From Caballeronia insecticola (GTDB lineage: Bacteria > Pseudomonadota > Gammaproteobacteria > Burkholderiales > Burkholderiaceae), in assembly GCF_000402035.1 (NCBI RefSeq), contig NC_021287.1:620001-684000 (forward strand): a stretch of DNA of 64,000 nucleotides, read 5' to 3'. The first letter of the stretch is position 1, and every line of letters begins with the position of its first letter. The translations under genes and the position numbers were made by a program. The notes beneath the pieces were generated by a model, which made no database searches, was not told the DNA's origin, and saw only the letters and a program-made list of their open reading frames with translations. Shown here piece after piece: positions 63,961 through 64,000 of the stretch.

Positions 63961-64000
63961 TTAGGCGGGCGAGTAGGCGAGTCGCACGTAGATCGGCGCG
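63961..64000 (-). CDS. C-terminus of an unidentified gene upstream of panC
   Basis: The reverse strand reads APIYVRLAYSPA and stops at 63961. In Burkholderia the gene before panC is often scpA (segregation and condensation protein A); the tail is too short to confirm. Confidence 0.35.
   Translation of the reverse strand, partial: APIYVRLAYSPA

Overview
The window is a GC-rich chromosomal segment of a betaproteobacterium, most likely Burkholderiaceae (Caballeronia, Paraburkholderia or Burkholderia). The reasons are the gene orders rpmB-rpmG, livKHMGF, cysI-DUF934-cysH-cysD-cysN-cobA, lptFG/pepA/holC and panC-panD, together with the codon bias. Gene content and order are the only basis; no database search was possible.

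Layout. 1-2939: ribosomal proteins L33/L28, RadC, an SlpA-type FKBP and IspH. 3.3-8.5 kb: a complete branched-chain amino acid ABC importer (livK, then livHMGF). 8.5-18.1 kb: mostly minus-strand housekeeping and accessory genes: a GNAT acetyltransferase, an ArgD-like transaminase, a ferredoxin-type reductase, a nucleotide-sugar-epimerase-like protein facing a 58-residue membrane protein, an esterase, an RsuA-type pseudouridine synthase, a TIGR03118-type lipoprotein and a zinc-ribbon membrane protein with 87-bp tandem repeats.

18.48-28.98 kb: an integrated element of about 10.5 kb in the 3' end of tRNA-Leu(CAA). It has a tyrosine integrase next to the tRNA, a degraded copy of the tRNA end at the far side, repeated TGCCCCC heptamers near both ends, AlpA and Rha regulators, a string of small unknown genes and a 938-residue toprim/P-loop protein resembling the phage P4 alpha replicase. 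No capsid, packaging, lysis or conjugation gene is visible. Two control systems stand out. One is a set of 9-bp iterons (A[A/T]GT[T/A]CACC) upstream of the replicase gene and inside its 3' end, like the ori and crr of P4. The other is an RNA circuit between a promoter and the first small gene: a structured C4/CI-like RNA whose core is complementary to an upstream attenuator and to the downstream ribosome-binding site. This region is the most interesting part of the window.

29-37.7 kb: an orphan branched-chain-type binding protein, CysB, and the divergent assimilatory sulfate-reduction operon (cysI, DUF934, cysH, cysD, cysN, cobA). CobA makes the siroheme precursor used by CysI; CbiX lies convergent to it behind lptFG. 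38-48.6 kb: LptG/LptF, PepA, HolC, a small acidic protein, cytochrome c, IlvD with a divergent LysR gene, Lgt, a SIMPL-domain protein and an EVE-domain protein. 48.6-49.6 kb: 6S RNA and the ZapA/ZapB-like division pair.

49.9-61.3 kb: a cobalamin locus. A cobalamin riboswitch precedes btuB-btuC-btuD-cobT-cobS-cobC on the plus strand. The minus strand carries cobU-cbiB-cobD-btuF, converging on it, and cobQ is divergent from cobU. The set covers uptake, aminopropanol-arm attachment and lower-ligand assembly, not corrin-ring synthesis. The window ends with a hotdog thioesterase, a ParA-like ATPase, panD, panC and the C-terminus of an unidentified gene.
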